Source of the DNA: Symbiobacterium terraclitae
GTDB taxonomy: Bacteria; Bacillota; Sulfobacillia; Symbiobacteriales; Symbiobacteriaceae
Reading direction: 5' to 3'
DNA: 61,639 bases
NCBI RefSeq assembly: GCF_017874315.1
Contig: NZ_JAGGLG010000026.1
Coordinates: forward strand, 1-61,639
Below the pieces are notes generated by a model that did no database searches, was not told the origin of the DNA, and saw nothing but the letters and a program-made list of their open reading frames with translations. Below are positions 27,119-35,921 of this stretch, piece after piece (within the stretch, counting starts at the first letter, position 1; each line of letters starts with the position of its first letter). The position numbers and the translations under genes are program-made.

Positions 27119-28519
27119 ATGAAGCCATGGCAGCAGGCGGCGCTGCGGGAGATCCCGCCGGTCAACGCGATCCTGGAGAGCCCGACGGGGCAGCGGCTGC
27201 TGGCCGAGCGGGCCCGGCCGCTGGTGGTGGCCGCCGTCGGCGAGGCGCTGGACGCGCTCCGCCGGCAGATCGCGGCCGCGCAGGACGAGGAGGAGCTGGC
27301 CGCGGCCGACCGGTCCCCCGAGGGGCTGGCGGCGCTGGCCGCGGAGATGCTGCGGCGCAGGCTCCGGCCCCGGCTGCGCCGGGTGGTCAACGCCACCGGC
27401 GTGGTGATCCACACCAACATGGGGCGCGCCCCCCTGGCCGAGGAGGCCGTCGAGGCCATCGCGGCCACCGCCGGCCGCTACAACAACCTGGAGCTGGACC
27501 TCTCCACCGGCGAGCGGGGCTCCCGCTACGCGCACGTCGAGGGGCTGCTCGCCGAGCTGACGGGCGCCGAGGCCGCCATGGTGGTCAACAACAACGCAGC
27601 CGCCGTGCTCCTGATGCTCTCTGCCCTCGCCGCGGGGCGGGAGGTCGTGGTCTCCCGTGGCGAGCTGGTGGAGATCGGCGGCTCCTTCCGCGTGCCGGAG
27701 GTCATCACCCAGGGCGGCGCCCGGCTGGTGGAGGTGGGCACCACCAACAAGACGCACCCCCGCGACTACGAGGCCGCCATCGGGCCGGAGACCGGGGCGC
27801 TGCTCAAGGTGCACCGGTCCAATTTCCGGCTGGTCGGCTTCACGGCGGAGGTTCCGGTGGCCGAACTGGCGGAGATCGCCCACCGGCACGGGCTGCCCTG
27901 CCTGGTGGACTGGGGCTCGGGCGTGATGCTGGACCTCACCCGCTTCGGTCTGCCCCACGAGGCGACCATGCCGGAGCTGATCGCCGACGGCGCCGACCTG
28001 GTCACCTTCTCCGGGGACAAGCTGCTGGGGGCGCCGCAGGGCGGCTTCATCGTGGGCCGGCGGGAGCTGGTGGAGCGCTGCCGGCGCCACCCGCTCACCC
28101 GGGCGCTCCGGGTGGACAAGCTGACGCTTGCGGGCATCGAGGCCACCCTGAAGCTCTACCTGGAGCCCGAGCGGGCCGTGGAGCGGGTCCCGGCGGTGCG
28201 GATGCTCACGGCCCCCCGGGAGCAGATCGCCCCGCGGGCCGACGCCCTGGCCCGGAAGCTTGAGGCCGCAGGCATCGCCTGCGAGGTGATCGACGGCGTC
28301 TCCCGGGCCGGGGGCGGGGCCCTGCCGGCCGTGGACCTGCCCACCCGCCTGGTGGCGGTCCCCCACCCTGCGCCCCAGGAGGTGGAGGCGCGCCTCCGGG
28401 CGGGCGACCCTCCCGTGATGGTGCGGATCCAGGCGGGGGCGCTGCTCCTTGACCCCCGTACGCTCTGGGACGACGAGGTCGACCTGGTGGTATCTGCCCT
28501 CCGGTCGGCCATCGTCTAA
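27119..28519 (+). CDS. selA: L-seryl-tRNA(Sec) selenium transferase
   Basis: SelA converts seryl-tRNA(Sec) to selenocysteinyl-tRNA(Sec) using selenophosphate and pyridoxal phosphate. The 466-residue sequence shows VVNATGVVIHTNMGRAPL, YNNLELDLSTGERGSR, VNNNAAAVLL and the PLP-lysine region TFSGDKLLGAPQGG. It is followed 20 bases later by selD, and tRNA-Sec lies 6 kb upstream, so the Sec synthesis genes are grouped. Confidence 0.97.
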   Translation: MKPWQQAALREIPPVNAILESPTGQRLLAERARPLVVAAVGEALDALRRQIAAAQDEEELAAADRSPEGLAALAAEMLRRRLRPRLRRVVNATGVVIHTNMGRAPLAEEAVEAIAATAGRYNNLELDLSTGERGSRYAHVEGLLAELTGAEAAMVVNNNAAAVLLMLSALAAGREVVVSRGELVEIGGSFRVPEVITQGGARLVEVGTTNKTHPRDYEAAIGPETGALLKVHRSNFRLVGFTAEVPVAELAEIAHRHGLPCLVDWGSGVMLDLTRFGLPHEATMPELIADGADLVTFSGDKLLGAPQGGFIVGRRELVERCRRHPLTRALRVDKLTLAGIEATLKLYLEPERAVERVPAVRMLTAPREQIAPRADALARKLEAAGIACEVIDGVSRAGGGALPAVDLPTRLVAVPHPAPQEVEARLRAGDPPVMVRIQAGALLLDPRTLWDDEVDLVVSALRSAIV

Positions 28520-28539
28520 CTGCTGAGGAGGTGAGCCCG

Positions 28540-29607
28540 ATGAGGCTGTCCGGCGAACCCGACGCAGTCCGCCTTACGCAGTACACAGCGAAGTCCGGCT
28601 GAGGGTGCAAGATAGGTCCGGGGGACCTGTCCGAAGTGCTGAGGCACCTGCCTCCCTCGCTGCCCAACGCCGACGTGATCGTCGGCCTCGAGTCGCCCGA
28701 CGACGCCGGGGTCTACCGGCTGACGGACGACCTGGCCCTGGTGCAGACGGCCGACTTCTTCACGCCCATCGTGGACGACCCCTACTGGTTCGGCGCCATC
28801 GCCGCGGCCAACGCGCTCTCCGACGTGTACGCGATGGGCGGGCGGCCCGTCACCGCGCTGAACCTGGTCAGCTTCCCGATCACGAAGCTGGACGGCCGCA
28901 TCCTCGCCGAGATCCTGCGGGGCGGCGCCGAGAAGGTGGCCGAGGCGGGTGCGGTCCTGATCGGCGGCCACTCCATCGACGGTCCCGAGCCCACCTACGG
29001 GTTGGCGGTCACCGGTCTGGTCCACCCGGACCGCGTGGGCGCCAAGGCGGGCGCGCGGCCGGGCGACCGGCTGATCCTGACCAAGCCCATCGGCATCGGC
29101 GTCATCACCACGGCCATCAAGCGCGGGCTCGCCAGCCCGGCCGACGCGGAAGAGGCGATCCGGGTCATGGCGAAGCTCAACAACGTGGTGGACGTCCTCG
29201 CGCCCTTCGCGATCCGGGGCATGACCGACATCACCGGCTTCGGCCTGCTGGGGCACGCCTCCGAGATGGCCCGCCAGGCCGGCGTGGGGCTCCGCATCTC
29301 GTCGAAGGCCGTCCCGGTGCTGCCCTCGACGTACGGCTACGCGGAGCAGGGCGCCTTCCCCGGCGGCTCCAAGGCCAACTTCCGGTTCCTGACCGGCGAG
29401 GGGCACGTGGCCTTCGCCGACTCGGTGCCCGAGTTCCAGCGGATGATCCTCTGCGATGCGGTCACCTCCGGCGGCCTCCTGATCGCCGTCGCGCCCGACC
29501 GGGCGGAGGAGCTGGCCGCGGCCCTTACAGCACATGGGACGCTCACCGCCGCCATCATCGGGGAGGCGGTGGAGGAGCATCCCGGAAAGATTATGGTGAT
29601 AGACTGA
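28540..29607 (+). CDS. selD: Selenide water dikinase, itself a selenoprotein (UGA at 28600-28602)
   Basis: SelD makes selenophosphate from selenide and ATP, the donor for SelA. The frame from ATG 28540 (GAGGAGGTG upstream) reads LTQYTAKSG-U-GCKIGPGDL, so TGA at codon 21 falls exactly on the catalytic Cys/Sec position. The frame then continues to 29607, giving about 355 residues. Later motifs DDAGVYRL, QTADFFTPIVDDPY, ALSDVYAMGG, LIGGHSI and DITGFGLLGH are standard. A hairpin directly follows the UGA. Its stop overlaps bshC as TGATG. Confidence 0.96.
28600..28630 (+). promoter_or_regulatory. UGA codon and SECIS-like hairpin in selD
   Basis: Nine bases after UGA (28600-28602) a stem ATAGGTCC (28612-28619) pairs with GGACCTGT (28623-28630), with one G-U pair and a GGG loop. 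Loop position and leading G fit the bacterial SECIS. Confidence 0.7.
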
Positions 29608-31277
29608 TGCACATCGAACCGGTACCGGGGGTGGCGCTGAGCCCCAGTCCGGCGGCCCTGGCGTACCTGAATGACTTCGCGCGCGTCGCCCCCGCCTACG
29701 AGTACGACTGGACCCGGCAGGAGAGCTTCGCCCGGCGGGCCGCCTACCTGAACGGCGGCGGCTGGGCCGGCGACCGGGCGGCGGTGTCGGCTGCGCTGGA
29801 GCGCTACAACCGGGCCCTGGGGGCCGACGAGGCGGCCCTGGCGAACGCCCGGCTGCTGGGCCAACCGGGCACGCTCGCGGCGGTGACCGGCCAGCAGGCC
29901 GGCATCCTGACGGGGCCGGCGTATTCCATCTACAAGGCGATGACGACGATCCGGCTGGCCCGGCAGCAGAGCGAGCGGCTGGGCGTGCCGGTCGTGCCCG
30001 TGTTCTGGATTGCCGGCGAGGACCACGACTGGCACGAGGTCTCCTGGGTCATGGTGCCCGCGGGCGACCGCGCCCACCGGCTGGCCCTGGCGGAGCGCTT
30101 CGAGGGCGAGCGGCGCTCGGTGGCGCTGGCGCCGATGCCGCCCTCGGTGGAGGCGGTGATCGCCGAGTTCGAGGCGCTCATGCCCGAGACCGAGTTCAAG
30201 GCCGAGGTGGTGGCGCGGGTGCGGGAGGCGGCGGCCGCCCCGCCTGCCCTGGAGCCCGGGGCCTCCGGCGGCCGGCCTTCGCTGGCCGACTGGTTCGGCC
30301 GGCTGATGGCCTGGATCTTCCGCGGCACCGGGCTGGTCTTCCTCAACTCGGCTGACCCGGCGCTCCGGCGGATCGAGGCGCCCTTCTTCGTCCGGGCACT
30401 GGAGCGGCAGGCGGAGGTGGAGGCCGCCTGCGAGCGGGGCGTTCACCGCTGGGAGCGGCAACTGGGCTTCACGTGTACGGTGGACCTCGTCCCGGGAAGC
30501 CTGAACCTCTTCCTCTACGTCGACGGCGACCGGCTGCCGCTGGTGGGCGAGGGCGACCGCGTCTGGGTGCGGGGCAACCCCGAACTCTCCTGGAGCCGGT
30601 CGGAGCTGATCGATCTGGCCTGGCGGAGCCCGGAGCGCTTTTCCACCAACGTGGTGCTGCGCCCGGTGGTGCAGTCGTTCCTGCTGCCCGACCTGTTCTA
30701 CGCCGGAGGTCCGGGGGAGATCAACTACCTGGGGCTCTACCGCGACGTCTACCGCACCATGGGCCAGCAGATGCCGGTGCTGGTGCCCCGGGAAGGCTTC
30801 ACGCTGGTGGAGCCGCCCATCGCCCGGGTGCTGCAGAAGCACGGCCTCACGCTGGACGACGCCTTCCACCGCCTGGAGGAGCGCAAGCAGGAGCTGCTGG
30901 AGCGGGAAGACCGGCTGGGGATCGTCCCCGCCTTCGCCGCCTTCCGCCGGGACTTCGCCGGCCGGTACGCCGCGCTGGCCGACCTGGTGCTCCAGCTGGA
31001 CCCCCAGCTCGGGCAGATGGTGGAGGAGAACCGGCGGCAGATCGAGCACCAGATCAACCGGCTCGAGGAGAAGGCGCGGCAGCAGCACCGGAAGAACTGC
31101 GAGACCTCCATCCGCCAGTTCGACCGGGTCCGGGCGCACCTGACGCCACACGGCCTGCAGGAGCGGGCGTTCTCGATCCTGCCCTACCTGGTGAAGTACG
31201 GCCCCGACCTGGTGGGCCGCCTCGTGGACGAGGTGCCGCTGGAGCAGGGCTGGTCGCACCGGGCGATATACCTGTGA
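29607..31277 (+). CDS. bshC: BshC, putative cysteine ligase of bacillithiol synthesis
   Basis: BshC is thought to add cysteine to GlcN-malate in the last step of bacillithiol formation. At 556 residues it matches the family in length. TGQQAGILTGPAYSIYKA, FWIAGEDHDWHEV and DLFYAGGPGEINYLGLY are strongly conserved BshC segments. The C-terminal helical coiled coil (EENRRQIEHQINRLEEKARQ) is also typical. ATG 29607 overlaps the selD stop. The pairing with selD suggests a low-molecular-weight thiol/selenium link, but may only be operon convenience. Confidence 0.93.
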   Translation: MHIEPVPGVALSPSPAALAYLNDFARVAPAYEYDWTRQESFARRAAYLNGGGWAGDRAAVSAALERYNRALGADEAALANARLLGQPGTLAAVTGQQAGILTGPAYSIYKAMTTIRLARQQSERLGVPVVPVFWIAGEDHDWHEVSWVMVPAGDRAHRLALAERFEGERRSVALAPMPPSVEAVIAEFEALMPETEFKAEVVARVREAAAAPPALEPGASGGRPSLADWFGRLMAWIFRGTGLVFLNSADPALRRIEAPFFVRALERQAEVEAACERGVHRWERQLGFTCTVDLVPGSLNLFLYVDGDRLPLVGEGDRVWVRGNPELSWSRSELIDLAWRSPERFSTNVVLRPVVQSFLLPDLFYAGGPGEINYLGLYRDVYRTMGQQMPVLVPREGFTLVEPPIARVLQKHGLTLDDAFHRLEERKQELLEREDRLGIVPAFAAFRRDFAGRYAALADLVLQLDPQLGQMVEENRRQIEHQINRLEEKARQQHRKNCETSIRQFDRVRAHLTPHGLQERAFSILPYLVKYGPDLVGRLVDEVPLEQGWSHRAIYL

Positions 31278-31295
31278 GGGATCCCGGCGGCGGAG

Positions 31296-31320
31296 GGCCG
31301 GCCGTAGCGGCCGGCCTTTT
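31296..31320 (+). terminator. Terminator of selA-selD-bshC
   Basis: GGCCGGCCG pairs with CGGCCGGCC around TAG, followed by TTTT. Confidence 0.9.
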
Positions 31321-31504
31321 CCGCGACCTCCCTGCATCTTGCATCGTCCTACTCATGTATAATGATACACGTTGAAGCAGGCGTGCTGTCTGTCCGCCTC
31401 AGTCGGACCCAGCGCCCTGGCCAGTTTTTCCCCGATGCGGTTGCCTCTCGAATGGGATGGGCAGACTTTAACTCACCTGTACCCATGATCGAGGAGGCAG
31501 CGCG

Positions 31505-32203
31505 GTGAACGACAAGATCGCGATCCTCGGAGCCGGTCCGCTGGCGTCAATCCTGGCGCGTCGCATTCCCAGGTCGGTCCGCAAGGTGATCATCGGGCGT
31601 CCGAAGGCGGCTGCGGTGGCCCTGGCCGACGAGGTCGGCGGCATCGCCTCCGACCAGGCGAGCAGCGTGCGCGGCTGCCGGGTGATCTTCCTCACGGTTC
31701 CGGCCGGGGAGGTCGCCCAGGCGCTCACCGAGATCCAGCCCCACCTGTCCGCCGGCGCCCTGGTGGTCAACATGTCCGCCGAGCTCACGGTATCGGACCT
31801 CGCGGAGACGGCGGGCGTCCGCATCGTTGCGGCCAAGGTGATCGGCCACACCGACGACATGGAGCAGGGCTCGCCCGGCGTCGTGGTGCTCGACCAGGTC
31901 GGCCCCGACGAGGCCGGGCTGCTCGAGGCCCTGCTGGAGCGGGTGGGCCCGGTGGTGCGGGGCGACGAGCGCAGGGTGCAGGCGGCGCTCGAAGCCATCC
32001 GTGACGTGATGGTCGGCGCGCGGGACGAGCTGCGCCGGCGCCTCTCGGCGACGGGACTGCCGCCCGCCGTGGTGCCGGTGGCGATTGCGGCTGCGGCCCC
32101 CGGTGTGCTGCGGGCCGTGGCGGCGGAGGGGGAAACGGCTGGCAGGGAGGGCTGGCGGTACGCAGGGGCCGATGAGACCGCTGCTTCGCGAGTCTCACAA
32201 TAG
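31505..32203 (+). CDS. ProC-like NAD(P)-binding oxidoreductase
   Basis: An N-terminal Rossmann motif, IAILGAGPLASILA, and VIFLTVPAGEVAQALTEI with NMSAELTVSDL resemble pyrroline-5-carboxylate reductase and related F420/NADP oxidoreductases. The C-terminal helical domain is short and lacks a clear P5C signature. GTG 31505 has GAGGAGG upstream. It precedes a D,D-carboxypeptidase gene by 11 bases. True substrate uncertain. Confidence 0.7.
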   Translation: MNDKIAILGAGPLASILARRIPRSVRKVIIGRPKAAAVALADEVGGIASDQASSVRGCRVIFLTVPAGEVAQALTEIQPHLSAGALVVNMSAELTVSDLAETAGVRIVAAKVIGHTDDMEQGSPGVVVLDQVGPDEAGLLEALLERVGPVVRGDERRVQAALEAIRDVMVGARDELRRRLSATGLPPAVVPVAIAAAAPGVLRAVAAEGETAGREGWRYAGADETAASRVSQ

Positions 32204-32214
32204 GAGGGTGCCCA

Positions 32215-33471
32215 TTGTTGGATCGCAAGCCATATCGCCCGGTCTGGGCCATCGCCCTGGTGGCCCTGCTGGCCGTGCTGCTCCCCGGAACGCTCGCCGC
32301 ACCCGCTCAGGCGGCACCCGCCCTGGACCTGGAAGCCCGGTCGGCGGTGCTCCTGGACTACGCCACGGGTCAGGTGCTCTACGAGAAGAACCCGGACGAG
32401 GTGATCTCGCCGGCCTCGCTGACGAAGCTGATGACGCTGCACCTCGCCTTCAAGAAGATCGCCGCCGGCGAGATCAGCCTCTCCGACCCCGTGCAGGTGA
32501 GCGAGCGGGCCTGGGCGGCCAACTTCCCCGACTCGTCGCTGATGTTCCTGGAGCCTGGTGACAAGGTGACGGTGGGCGAGATCATGAAGGGCGTCGCCAT
32601 CCTCTCGGGCAACGACGCCTCGGTGGCCCTGGCGGAGCACATCGCCGGCTCGGTCCCGGCCTTCGTGGAGATGATGAACGCCGAGGCGAAGGAGCTGGGC
32701 TTCACTACGCTCCACTTCGTCGACCCCCACGGACTGAGCCCGGAGAACAAGATCACCGCCCGCGAGTTCGCCGAGTTCGCCCGGCTCTATATTCAGCTCC
32801 ACCCCGAGTCCCTGGCGGAGCTGCACAGCCAGAAAACCTATACCTATCCCCTCTATGACAACCTCTCTGACGCCCGCAAGGCCGTGACCTCTCCGGAGGC
32901 CCACCAGCCGATCACGCAGGAGAACCGCAACGGCCTCCTCTGGACCTACGACGGGGTCGACGGACTGAAGACGGGCTTCGTGGACGAGGCCGGCTTCAAC
33001 CTGGCGGTCACGGCCCAGCGGGGCGGCATGCGGCTCGTGGGCGTGCTGCTGGGGATCCAGGCCAACTCGATCCCCGAGGGCTCCGCCAAGCGCGAGGCTG
33101 AGGGCGCGGCCCTGCTCAGCTGGGGCTTCAACAACTTCGTCACCGTCCGGCCCCAGCTGCCGGAGGTCAAGCCGGTGCGGGTGTGGAAGGGCGCCGCCAA
33201 CGAGCTGACCCTGGAGCCCGCCGGCGGCGCGCCGACGCTGGTGCTGGAGAAGGGCGCCGAGTCGTCGCTCACCGTCTCCGTGCGGCAGGAGGAGACGGTG
33301 ACGGCCCCGGTGGCCAAGGGGCAGAAGCTGGGCGAGGTCATCTTCGCCGCCGACGGCAAGGAGGTCGCCCGCCTGGACCTGGTGGCCGCTGAGGAGGTCG
33401 CCCAGGGCGGGTTCTTCAAGCGGCTCTGGGACTCGCTCCGGCTCTGGATCACGGGGTTCTTTAATCGGTAA
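32215..33471 (+). CDS. D-alanyl-D-alanine carboxypeptidase (PBP5/DacF type)
   Basis: A signal peptide (WAIALVALLAVLLPGTLA, cleavage near AQA-AP) exports the protein. Active-site motifs are SPASLTKLM (SxxK), SGNDAS (SxN) and DGLKTGF (KTG). The C-terminal PBP5 beta domain and an amphipathic end (FFKRLWDSLRLWITGFF) suggest peripheral membrane attachment. The enzyme trims the terminal D-Ala of peptidoglycan stem peptides; DacF-like members act in sporulation. The start is TTG 32215 or 32218 after AGGAGGGTG. Confidence 0.93.
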   Translation: MLDRKPYRPVWAIALVALLAVLLPGTLAAPAQAAPALDLEARSAVLLDYATGQVLYEKNPDEVISPASLTKLMTLHLAFKKIAAGEISLSDPVQVSERAWAANFPDSSLMFLEPGDKVTVGEIMKGVAILSGNDASVALAEHIAGSVPAFVEMMNAEAKELGFTTLHFVDPHGLSPENKITAREFAEFARLYIQLHPESLAELHSQKTYTYPLYDNLSDARKAVTSPEAHQPITQENRNGLLWTYDGVDGLKTGFVDEAGFNLAVTAQRGGMRLVGVLLGIQANSIPEGSAKREAEGAALLSWGFNNFVTVRPQLPEVKPVRVWKGAANELTLEPAGGAPTLVLEKGAESSLTVSVRQEETVTAPVAKGQKLGEVIFAADGKEVARLDLVAAEEVAQGGFFKRLWDSLRLWITGFFNR

Positions 33472-33478
33472 ACCCGAG

Positions 33479-33510
33479 GGACCCGGGAGCATCCTCCCGG
33501 GTCCTTCTCT
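33479..33510 (+). terminator. Terminator after the D,D-carboxypeptidase
   Basis: GGACCCGGGAG pairs with CTCCCGGGTCC around CATC, followed by TTCTCT. Confidence 0.9.
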
Positions 33511-33722
33511 ATGGGCCGGGCTGTTGACTGCCACCGGGGTTGCACCGGAGCGCATGAGCTCTGTTCGGGTTGACCGTGGATGGCGCCAGGGGCAACGGGT
33601 CCACGCGGACGTGCGGGACGGTCCAGGGATGGACAGGGAGGGGTACTTGTCTTATAGATACAATTCAGAACACCGGCGGGCGGGCCGCCGCCCATCCGAT
33701 CCGAGAGGGTTGGTGAACAGGC

Positions 33723-34619
33723 ATGACTACGGGAGTTTCCCGCTGGATCCACGTGGATGGTTCCCCCCGTCAGGTATGGCAGGCCCTGACGGACCCGGAG
33801 CACCTGAGAGGCTGGTTCTGCGATGAAGCAGAGGTTGACTTTTCCCCCGGCGCCGGCACCTATCGCTGTACCGGCAGGCACGTGCCCTGCGGGGCCCGTC
33901 CGGAACGGCTGCTGGAATGGGAGCCTGGGCGACTGGTGCGCTTTCACTGGACCCCGTCGGGCGACGAGACCGTGACCTTCCGTCTTACTCCCTCAGAGGG
34001 TTTTACCCGGTTGGAGGTCACGCACGTCTGCCAACGCAACGACTGCGCTACAGAGGACTGGCGGCTCATGACCGACTGCCTGTGGGCGTACTTCACCCTT
34101 CTGCTCAAGCAGTGGGTGGAGACGGGGAGCACCGGCTATCGCCTGACCTTCGACCCCGATCCGCCGTCGGTGATCAGGTTCCGGATCACCTGCCCGGTGC
34201 CCGCTGACGAGGCGTTCGCCGCGCTGACGAGGCCGGACAGGCTGGACTGCTGGATCTCCTCGGGCGCGCAGGTGGAGCCCCGGGTGGGCGGCAAGTACAG
34301 TCTTGGCTGGGGGACCGCCGGCGAGGACGGGCCCGGCCGGATCACGGCGTGGACCGAGGGCCGCCTCCTCGCCTACACCTGGTTCGAGTCCGGCCGTCAG
34401 ACCGAGGTGGTCTGGCGGATATCGCCGCACGACGGCGGGTGCACGGTAGAGTTGGAACATGGCGATTTCGGCGGGTACACGGCCGCCTGCCTTGGATGCC
34501 GCCTGGGCTGGGCCGACTGGATGAACGTGCTCTGGCTGCACCTGCGGGGGCGGCCCGCCGCTCGGACCTGGCGGGGCGCGCTGCCCTTCGAGCACAGCAG
34601 AACGACCGCCCTCTCGTGA
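33723..34619 (+). CDS. Tandem AHSA1/SRPBCC-domain protein
   Basis: Two START-like SRPBCC domains are joined. Domain one begins RWIHVDGSPRQVWQALTDPE and LRGWF; domain two begins ITCPVPADEAFAALTRPD and LDCWI, with VGGKYSLGWG. AHSA1-type proteins bind hydrophobic ligands or act as co-chaperone-like modules. Both halves are complete, giving 298 residues. The stop codon lies inside the terminator hairpin. Function not predictable. Confidence 0.8.
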   Translation: MTTGVSRWIHVDGSPRQVWQALTDPEHLRGWFCDEAEVDFSPGAGTYRCTGRHVPCGARPERLLEWEPGRLVRFHWTPSGDETVTFRLTPSEGFTRLEVTHVCQRNDCATEDWRLMTDCLWAYFTLLLKQWVETGSTGYRLTFDPDPPSVIRFRITCPVPADEAFAALTRPDRLDCWISSGAQVEPRVGGKYSLGWGTAGEDGPGRITAWTEGRLLAYTWFESGRQTEVVWRISPHDGGCTVELEHGDFGGYTAACLGCRLGWADWMNVLWLHLRGRPAARTWRGALPFEHSRTTALS

Positions 34620-34632
34620 GGGCGGTCGTTCT
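34599..34632. terminator. Terminator overlapping the AHSA1 stop codon
   Basis: AGAACGACCGCCCTC pairs with GAGGGCGGTCGTTCT over 15 bp around TCGT. The TGA stop at 34617-34619 spans loop and stem. Confidence 0.8.
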
Positions 34633-34724
34633 GCGCGGCCGTATCAGCGTCATCGACGCGTCGTCTCTGAGACGGGTCTGCCGCGCTTCACAGAGAGCTG
34701 CTCCGCCATAGTTGGTAGGGCAGC

Positions 34725-35921
34725 TTACTTTCCAGAGACCAGCTCTGCCGTCTCCCGGGCGATCATGAGCTCCTCGTTGGTCGGGATGACCATGACCGTG
34801 ACCTTCGAGTCGGGGCCGGAGATGATCTGCTCCTTGCCCCGGACCTTGTTGGCCTCCTCGTCGAACGTGACCCCGAGGAACCCGAGGTTCTGGCAGACGG
34901 CCCGGCGCAGCAGGGGCGAGTTCTCGCCGATGCCACCGGTGAAGACGATGCCGTCCACCCGGCCCAGCGCGGCGGCGTAGGCGCCGATGTACTTGCGCAG
35001 CCGGTATTCCATCATGTCGAAGGTCTCGATGGCGCGCGGATCGCCCTTCTCCATCTCCTCCTCGATCTGCCGCATGTCGCTGGAGATGCCGGAGATGCCC
35101 AGCATGCCGCTGTGCTTGTTGAGCATCGAGTTGACCTCGGAGATGCCGATCTCCTCCCGGGCCATGATGTAGGGGATCACGCCGGGGTCGAGGTCGCCGG
35201 AGCGGGTGCCCATGATCAGGCCGGCCAGCGGGGTGAAGCCCATGGAGGTGTCGATGGACTTGCCGCCCTCGACCGCCGCCACCGAGGAGCCGTTGCCCAG
35301 GTGGCAGGTGATCAGGTTCACCTCCTCGAGGGCCTTGCCCAGCATGGCGGCCGCCCGCAGCGAGACGTACTTGTGGGAGGTGCCGTGGAAGCCGTAGCGG
35401 CGCACCTTGTGCCGCTTGTACATCACGTAGGGCAGGGCGTAGAGGAACGCCTTGCGGGGCATGGTGGCGTGGAAGGCGGTGTCGAAGACGGCCACGCCGG
35501 GGGCGTGGGGGAGGGCCGCCTCCGCGGCGAGGATGCCGGTGAGGTTGGCCGGGTTGTGCAGCGGCGCCAGGTCGAAGAGCTCGCGCAGGGTCCGCTTCAC
35601 CTGGTCGTCGATGATGACCGACCGCACGAAGGCCTCGCCGCCGTGGACCACCCGGTGGCCCACCGCCGCGATCTCCTCGGGGTTCTTGATGACCCCGTGC
35701 TCAGGGTCGGTCAGCGCCTTCAGCACCTTGCGCACGCCGGCGGTGTGGTCGAGGATGGTGCCGATCTCCTTGACCTTCTCGCCCGAGCCCTTGTACTCGA
35801 AGATGGCGTCCTCCATGCCGACCCGCTCCACCTTGCCGATGGCGAGGACGGACTCGGTCTCCATGTCCAGCAGCTGGTACTTGATCGAGGAGGAGCCGCA
35901 GTTCAGCACCAGGATTTTCAT
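34725..35921 (-). CDS. ackA: Acetate kinase
   Basis: AckA interconverts acetyl phosphate + ADP and acetate + ATP. The 398-residue protein shows VLNCGSSSIKY, GHRVVHGGE, FDTAFHATMP, GFHGTSHKYVS and CHLGNGSSVAAV, covering the phosphate- and acetate-binding sites. ATG 35921 overlaps the stop of the upstream hydroxyacyl-CoA dehydrogenase by four bases (ATGA), so the two are translationally coupled. No pta gene is adjacent; the partner supplying acetyl phosphate lies elsewhere. Confidence 0.97.
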   Translation of the reverse strand: MKILVLNCGSSSIKYQLLDMETESVLAIGKVERVGMEDAIFEYKGSGEKVKEIGTILDHTAGVRKVLKALTDPEHGVIKNPEEIAAVGHRVVHGGEAFVRSVIIDDQVKRTLRELFDLAPLHNPANLTGILAAEAALPHAPGVAVFDTAFHATMPRKAFLYALPYVMYKRHKVRRYGFHGTSHKYVSLRAAAMLGKALEEVNLITCHLGNGSSVAAVEGGKSIDTSMGFTPLAGLIMGTRSGDLDPGVIPYIMAREEIGISEVNSMLNKHSGMLGISGISSDMRQIEEEMEKGDPRAIETFDMMEYRLRKYIGAYAAALGRVDGIVFTGGIGENSPLLRRAVCQNLGFLGVTFDEEANKVRGKEQIISGPDSKVTVMVIPTNEELMIARETAELVSGK

